NCBI GenBank assembly: GCA_043782365.1
Contig: JAYWAO010000445.1
Span: forward strand, 1-10,540
Source: CAIWCD01 sp043782365
GTDB lineage: Bacteria > Myxococcota > Myxococcia > Myxococcales > 40CM-4-68-19
Length of the DNA: 10,540 bases
Direction of reading: 5' to 3'
Below the pieces are notes generated by a model. The model had not been told where the DNA came from, did not search any database, and saw only the letters and a program-made list of their open reading frames with translations. A program made the translations under genes and the position numbers. The stretch's first letter is position 1. Each line of letters opens with the position of its first letter. This document shows positions 6,430 through 10,540 of the stretch, one piece after another.

Positions 6430-6836
6430 CCCTTCCCGTGACCCACGCCCTCGATCTGCAGATCGACGGGCGCTACGTCGAGAGCGACGACCCGCGCCAC
6501 ATCCGGGCCGCGCTGCTGCGGGTCGCGCGCGAGGAGTTCGCCGAGGTGTGGCTCACCGTCAACGGCGGCCCTGGCTTCGCGCTGCTCAAGTCGCGCGAGC
6601 GGGCGCTCTGCCTCTTCGTGCGCACGCTCGACGACCCGGGCTTCACCTCCAGGCAGGGCCTGCGCGAGCGGCGGCGCGGCGAGCTCCACTTCGAGCTGGC
6701 CGACGGCTCGAGTAATACATTTCCTGCCGCCTGGACGGTGCCCTTCTTCGTCGCGCTGCGGGCCGCCGACGAGTTCCTCCGCACGGGCGCGATGCCGGCG
6801 ATGGTCCGCTGGCACGAGGACGGCGATCCGGCGTAG
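6426..6836 (+). CDS. Small protein resembling Imm1-type immunity proteins
   Basis: This is a 136-residue cytoplasmic-looking protein with no signal peptide or membrane helix. The C-terminal part reads as a loop ADGSSNTFPAAW, a hydrophobic helix, then AADEFLRTGAMPAMVRWHED. This resembles the end of Imm1 immunity proteins (A..eFl.tG.rP..v.W), and the length of about 130 residues also fits. Imm1 proteins neutralise polymorphic-toxin nucleases in sister cells, but no toxin is visible in this window. The TTG at 6426 is chosen because it overlaps the kinase stop (TTGA) and has AAGGG six bases upstream. A GTG at 6438 would remove four residues. Tight coupling to the kinase suggests co-translation. 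Five consecutive AT-ended codons (AGT AAT ACA TTT CCT, 6711-6725) interrupt otherwise GC3-rich coding. The gene is secure; the Imm1 link is pattern recall and needs a profile search. Confidence 0.7.
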   Translation: MTLPVTHALDLQIDGRYVESDDPRHIRAALLRVAREEFAEVWLTVNGGPGFALLKSRERALCLFVRTLDDPGFTSRQGLRERRRGELHFELADGSSNTFPAAWTVPFFVALRAADEFLRTGAMPAMVRWHEDGDPA

Positions 6837-6934
6837 CGGCGCGCGCCGGTTCGAGCGCGCGCGCGAACCCCACGAAGGCACGTGAAGCGGTACTCTGCCA
6901 GCAGCGACCGACACCGCTTCGAGGTCTTGCGCCC
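6837..6934. promoter_or_regulatory. Hairpin-rich spacer before the TonB-dependent receptor gene
   Basis: The spacer begins right after a stop codon with a perfect 12-base palindrome CGGCGCGCGCCG (6837-6848). A hairpin with GGTTCG (6848-6853) pairing with CGAACC (6864-6869) follows directly; the ten-base loop is alternating GC and could pair further. There is no T-tract. The structure could attenuate read-through from the kinase unit or stabilise the end of its mRNA. Downstream, TACTCT (6891-6896) is a weak -10-like word, and GAGGT (6921-6925) lies nine bases before the receptor ATG as its ribosome binding site. A Fur-like box was not seen. Confidence 0.35.
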
Positions 6935-9859
6935 ATGCGCTCCATGACGAACCACCGCCGTCTCCTGCTGGCCGCAGCCGCTTGCGCCTTCACCCTCGCA
7001 GCGCTCTCTTCGCACCCCGCGCGCGCCGACGAGGTGGCCGACGAAGCCGACTTCCGCTTCAACCGCGCCGCCGCCTTCTTCAAGCAGGGCAAGCTCGAGG
7101 AGGCGCTCAGCGAGTTCCTCTCCAGCAACCGGCTGGTGCGCAACCGCAACGTCATCTTCAACATCGCCCGCTGCTTCGAGGCGCTCAAGCAGCCCAACGA
7201 GGCGCACCGCTTCTACAGCGAGATCCTCGGCGACGAGATGCCCGAGGCCGACCGCAAGGTCCTGCTCGCCTCGCTCGAGCGCCTGCGGCCTTCGCTGGCG
7301 ATCCTGGAGGTGAAGACCGAGCCGCCGGGGGCCACGGTGTTCGTCAACCGGCGCGACCTCGGCGCGCGCGGGCAGACCCCGCTGACGCTCGCGCTCAAGC
7401 CCGGCAAGGAGACGGCCCTGGTGGAGCTGGGGGGCTACAAGCCGTTCAAGGCGGAGGTGCAGCTGGCGGTCGGCAAGGTGGTCACCGTCGATGCGCCGCT
7501 GGAGAGGATCTACGGCGCCATCGCGGCGAGCGGCTATCCCGAGGAGTTCGAGCTGCGGGTGGACGGCAGCGAGGAGCCGCTCCTGACCGCGCCGGGCAAG
7601 GCCAAGGCGCTGCCGGGCCTGCGCCGGGTGGTCGTCACCGCCACGGGCTACGGCCCCCACGAGACGCAGGTGAACGTCCCGCCCGAGGGCGTGGTGCCCG
7701 TGCAGTTCAGGCTGGTCCCGCTGCCGCCGCCCTCCGGCGAGATCAACGTCAAGGTCGACAACGTCGAAAACGCGGTGATCCGCCTCGACGGGCGCGAGTT
7801 CGGCTACTCACCGCACATCGGCCCGGCCACCGCGGGCATGCACACCGTGGAGATCTCCGCGCCGGGCCGCGAGCCGATCACCAGGATCCTGCTGGTGAAG
7901 GTGGGCGAGCAGGCGAAGCTCGACGCGCACCTGCGCTACCTGCAGCCCCGCGTGGTCGCCGCCGAGCGCAAGCTGACGCGGGCCGAGGATTCGCCGGCGT
8001 CGATCACCGTGCTGTCCGGAGAGGAGCTGCGCGCGTTCGGCTACTCGACGCTCGCGGAGGCGCTGCGCTCGGTGCGCGGCTTCTACACCACCAACGACCG
8101 CGAGTACGAGGCGGCGGGCGAGCGCGGGTTCTCCACCGTCTCCACCTACAACCAGCGGATCCTCATCCTCAACGACGGGCACGTCACCAACGAGATCAGC
8201 TACGGCCAGGGCGCGGTGGGGCGCGACTTCGACGCCGACCTCTCGGACGTCGAGCGGATCGAGATCGTGCGCGGCCCGGGCTCGGTGCTGTACGGCAGCG
8301 CCGCCTTCTTCGGCGTGGTCAACGTGGTGCACCACACTCCGGCGCCCGGCGCGCACCTGGCCGGGGGTGGCACGCTCGGCTCGCTCGGAGAGCAGATCGG
8401 CCGGCTGACGGCTTCGGCGGGAGACGCCGAGCGCTGGGTGATGTTGCGCGGATCGGTGAGCGACGCCAAGAACGACAAGCTGTTCCTCGTGCCCGGCGCC
8501 ACCACGGCCGGGGGCGCGCCAGTGGTGGCGCAGGACCTCGACTTCGAGTACGCGGGCCACGCCGATCTGCGCGCCCGCTACCAGGACCTCACCCTCTCGG
8601 CTACCTACAATTATCGAAAGAAGAACCTGCCCACCGGCACCTTCCAGTCGGTGCCCGGCGCGCCCGGGTCGAACATGCTCGACCGGCGCGGCTTCGTCGA
8701 GGCGAACTACAACCACGCCTTCGACTCGGGTCTCGGCGTCGAGCTGCGCGCCGCCTACGACACCTACCGGAACAAGGCGAACTGGAACTACCTGGACGCG
8801 GGCGCGGGCGTGGACACGCTGGCCGCCGACTGGCTCACCGGCGAGGCGCGCATCCGGCTGCCCGAGGTCTTCCACAACAAGCTGCTGGTCGGCGCGGAGC
8901 TCCAGGACCGCTACAACGTGCAGGTCACCTCCTTCGTGCCGGGCGTGAAGCTGTTCGACAACGAGTCGAGCGATCCTGCCGTCTCGCGCGGCGCGCCCAG
9001 CGCGGAGACGATCTTCAGCGTCTACGCGGGCGACGAGATCACGCTGCACAAGCGCGCCCACTTCAACCTGGCGGCGCGGCTCGACAAGTGGCCCACCTTC
9101 GGGACCGTCTTCAACCCGCGGGTGGTCGGCATCTTCCAGGTCTATGAAGACGGCACCACCAAGGCGATCTTCGGGCAGGCCTTCCGCGGCCCGAGCTTCG
9201 CCGAGCGGTACTACGACGACGGGACGACGACCAAGGCCAACCCGGGCCTGCAGCCCGAGCTGATCACCAGCTACGAGCTCGAGCACACCCACCAGCTCAA
9301 CGACGAGACCACCGTGGTGGGCACGGTCTACCACTCGCGGATCTCGCAGCTGATCAACAACGTGCTGCTCACGGACGGCTCGGGCGAGGCGCAGCTGCAG
9401 AACTCGAGGGGCATCACCACCAGCACCGGCGCCGAGCTGGAGGCCCGTTGGCAGCCCACCAGCGGCACGCTGATCTCGTTCTGGTACGCGTGGTCCCGGC
9501 TGCGCGACCCGCAGGACCGCCCCTTGCCGAACTCGCCGGAGCACTCGGCCGCGGTGCGCTTCATGCTGCCGCTGGTGAACGACGTCCTCTCGCTCTCCAC
9601 CGAGGTGGTCTACGGGGGCCCTCGCCGCACCGTGGTGGACGGAGGCGCGCCGCAGCTGGCGCTGGTAGGCGAGTCCTTCCGCTGGAACCTCGGCATCACC
9701 GGGCAGTACCGCAAGTACAACGTGCGCTACGGCCTCTTCGCGCAGAACCTGCTCGACGAGAAGGTCTCGCTCCCCGCGGGTCCGGAGATCCCCGGGCCGA
9801 ACCACGCGGTGCCGCAGTACGGCCGGGTGCTCCGCTTGCAGCTCTCGGCGAGCTACTGA
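6935..9859 (+). CDS. TonB-dependent outer-membrane receptor with N-terminal TPR and PEGA domains
   Basis: This 974-residue protein starts with a signal peptide (Arg/His-containing start, LLLAAAACAFTLAAL core, likely cut after HPARA at residue 31). A TPR-like helical block follows at about 37-108 (FNRAAAFFKQGKLEEALSEF, then NIARCFEAL). Next come three PEGA-like beta domains: about 123-189 (TEPPGATVFVNRR), a degenerate one at about 193-262, and about 268-334 (VIRLDGREFGYSP). The plug begins near 345 (SPASITVLSGEEL) and contains DVERIEIVRGPGSVLYG from residue 438. The remainder is a 22-strand-type barrel ending in RLQLSASY with a terminal aromatic residue. Such receptors import siderophores, cobalamin, metals or glycans using TonB energy; the substrate cannot be read from the sequence, and no obvious TonB box is seen except possibly RVVAAERK. 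GAGGT lies nine bases before the ATG at 6935; a second ATG at 6944 has no such site. The roughly 310-residue periplasmic extension is much longer than a plain plug and suggests signalling or wall contact. Confidence 0.92.
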   Translation: MRSMTNHRRLLLAAAACAFTLAALSSHPARADEVADEADFRFNRAAAFFKQGKLEEALSEFLSSNRLVRNRNVIFNIARCFEALKQPNEAHRFYSEILGDEMPEADRKVLLASLERLRPSLAILEVKTEPPGATVFVNRRDLGARGQTPLTLALKPGKETALVELGGYKPFKAEVQLAVGKVVTVDAPLERIYGAIAASGYPEEFELRVDGSEEPLLTAPGKAKALPGLRRVVVTATGYGPHETQVNVPPEGVVPVQFRLVPLPPPSGEINVKVDNVENAVIRLDGREFGYSPHIGPATAGMHTVEISAPGREPITRILLVKVGEQAKLDAHLRYLQPRVVAAERKLTRAEDSPASITVLSGEELRAFGYSTLAEALRSVRGFYTTNDREYEAAGERGFSTVSTYNQRILILNDGHVTNEISYGQGAVGRDFDADLSDVERIEIVRGPGSVLYGSAAFFGVVNVVHHTPAPGAHLAGGGTLGSLGEQIGRLTASAGDAERWVMLRGSVSDAKNDKLFLVPGATTAGGAPVVAQDLDFEYAGHADLRARYQDLTLSATYNYRKKNLPTGTFQSVPGAPGSNMLDRRGFVEANYNHAFDSGLGVELRAAYDTYRNKANWNYLDAGAGVDTLAADWLTGEARIRLPEVFHNKLLVGAELQDRYNVQVTSFVPGVKLFDNESSDPAVSRGAPSAETIFSVYAGDEITLHKRAHFNLAARLDKWPTFGTVFNPRVVGIFQVYEDGTTKAIFGQAFRGPSFAERYYDDGTTTKANPGLQPELITSYELEHTHQLNDETTVVGTVYHSRISQLINNVLLTDGSGEAQLQNSRGITTSTGAELEARWQPTSGTLISFWYAWSRLRDPQDRPLPNSPEHSAAVRFMLPLVNDVLSLSTEVVYGGPRRTVVDGGAPQLALVGESFRWNLGITGQYRKYNVRYGLFAQNLLDEKVSLPAGPEIPGPNHAVPQYGRVLRLQLSASY

Positions 9860-9872
9860 CGGGTGAAGTGTA

Positions 9873-10540
9873 TTACTGCGGGGCGGGCGGCAGCTTGCGC
9901 GCCTGCTGGGCCAGCGCCAGCGCCTCCGGGCGGCCGGCGTCGCGGGCGGAGGCCTCGGCGGCCTCGCAGAGGGACGCCCCGTCCTGGCGCTGCTGCCGCA
10001 CGGCGCTCGCGCAAGCGACCACCAACGCGAACGGCTCGCCAGGCGCGGTGGAGAGGAACCGTCGCACTTCGCCGTCGAGCGCGCGCAGGCCGGCGAGGTC
10101 GAGCGCGGCCACCTTGCCGACGATGCGGCCGTAGGGCTTGAAGGTCCGGTACTCGAGCGCGGCGATCAGGCCGGCGAAGCGGGGCACGTCGCGGCGCAGC
10201 CAGACCTCGCTGGTCTCGTCCCAGTAGACGAGCGCCCAGGCGGGCGATTCGAGCAGCCGGTAGCCGCCCAGCCGCTCCTTGAGGCGGGTCGCCAGCGCCC
10301 ACTCGACTTCGTAGCCCGCGAGGAAGGCGCGGAACGCCTCGCCAGAGCGCTCGGCGAGCGACCAGCGCTGCAGGAAGCCCTCGGGCACCGGCACCACGCG
10401 CCCGTCGGCGAAGGTGGGCACGCCGGGCCGCGCGTACGCGAGGTAGCCGCCGTCGGCGAAGGAGTTGAACCCGCGTCCCTCGAGCCGCTGCGCCACCAGG
10501 AAGGCGGTCGCCCGCACCGGGAGCGTGGCCGGGGCCCAGG
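9873..10540 (-). CDS. C-terminal part of a GT-C-like polytopic membrane protein (partial)
   Basis: The frame is open to the right edge, so the start lies outside the window; at least 221 residues are visible. A GTG at 10517 is internal, because coding composition continues past it (WAPATLP). The visible part is soluble and begins VRATAFLVAQRLEG, then GFNSFADGGYLAYARPGVPT, FADGRVVPVPEGFLQRW, YEVEWALATR, and ALVYWDETSEVWLRRDVP. This order (FN...GGYL, then a D-G-R, then a W..VY.D..s.v..R) is what I recall from the periplasmic C-terminal domain of multi-helix GT-C glycosyltransferase-like proteins. The final 60 or so residues are Ala-rich and helical. The stop TAA (9873-9875) lies 13 bases from the receptor stop, so the genes converge. 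No terminator-like hairpin is seen in the gap. The coding call is strong; the function is inferred. Confidence 0.75.
   Translation of the reverse strand, partial: WAPATLPVRATAFLVAQRLEGRGFNSFADGGYLAYARPGVPTFADGRVVPVPEGFLQRWSLAERSGEAFRAFLAGYEVEWALATRLKERLGGYRLLESPAWALVYWDETSEVWLRRDVPRFAGLIAALEYRTFKPYGRIVGKVAALDLAGLRALDGEVRRFLSTAPGEPFALVVACASAVRQQRQDGASLCEAAEASARDAGRPEALALAQQARKLPPAPQ

Noticed and set aside
6473..7660. 395-residue minus-strand frame
   Set aside because: Antisense to the Imm1-like gene and the receptor start; Arg/Leu-rich, with no start site evidence.
6982..9147. 721-residue plus-strand frame within the receptor gene
   Set aside because: Shifted frame of the receptor, dominated by Arg, Ala and Gly; no signal peptide or domain.
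7808..9805. 665-residue minus-strand frame opposite the receptor
   Set aside because: Antisense shadow; no motifs, and the plus strand encodes a complete receptor.

Overview
The window is very GC-rich with near-saturated GC at third codon positions. It looks like chromosomal DNA of a myxobacterium or close relative (Myxococcota). The evidence is a membrane-anchored Ser/Thr kinase with the HRDISPQN catalytic loop and PEGA repeats, a DUF4337 protein, and a TonB-dependent receptor carrying an N-terminal TPR/PEGA block. I see no tRNA, rRNA, CRISPR array, transposase or integrase. The taxonomic call is inferred from gene content only.

Left part (1-2900). A YjjX-type inosine/xanthosine triphosphatase (+) converges on a two-gene minus-strand unit for the LPS inner core. 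That unit is a Kdo 3-hydroxylase-like Fe(II)/2-oxoglutarate enzyme followed by a WaaF-like heptosyltransferase, joined by a GTGA stop/start overlap. A nested inverted repeat lies between the converging genes. The reading frame of the triphosphatase stays open to the left edge with coding-like composition, so a fusion or a lost stop is possible there.

Middle (2900-4530). A C-terminal remnant of an App1-type (DUF2183) phosphatase lacks the domain's catalytic N-terminal half. It is followed by an intact DUF2461 protein (+), which converges, with a 12-base gap, on a DUF4337 membrane protein (-).

Right part (4530-9860). A 121-base divergent spacer separates the DUF4337 gene from a Ser/Thr kinase (cytoplasmic kinase domain, one membrane helix, two PEGA domains outside). 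A small protein resembling Imm1 immunity proteins is coupled to the kinase by a TTGA overlap. After a 98-base, hairpin-rich gap comes a 974-residue TonB-dependent receptor with signal peptide, TPR-like helices, about three PEGA-like domains, plug and barrel. Kinase and receptor would both place PEGA modules in the periplasm, so a signalling link is plausible but unproven.

Right edge (9873-10540). The 3' part of a minus-strand gene encodes what looks like the soluble C-terminal domain of a polytopic GT-C-like membrane protein; its start lies outside the window.
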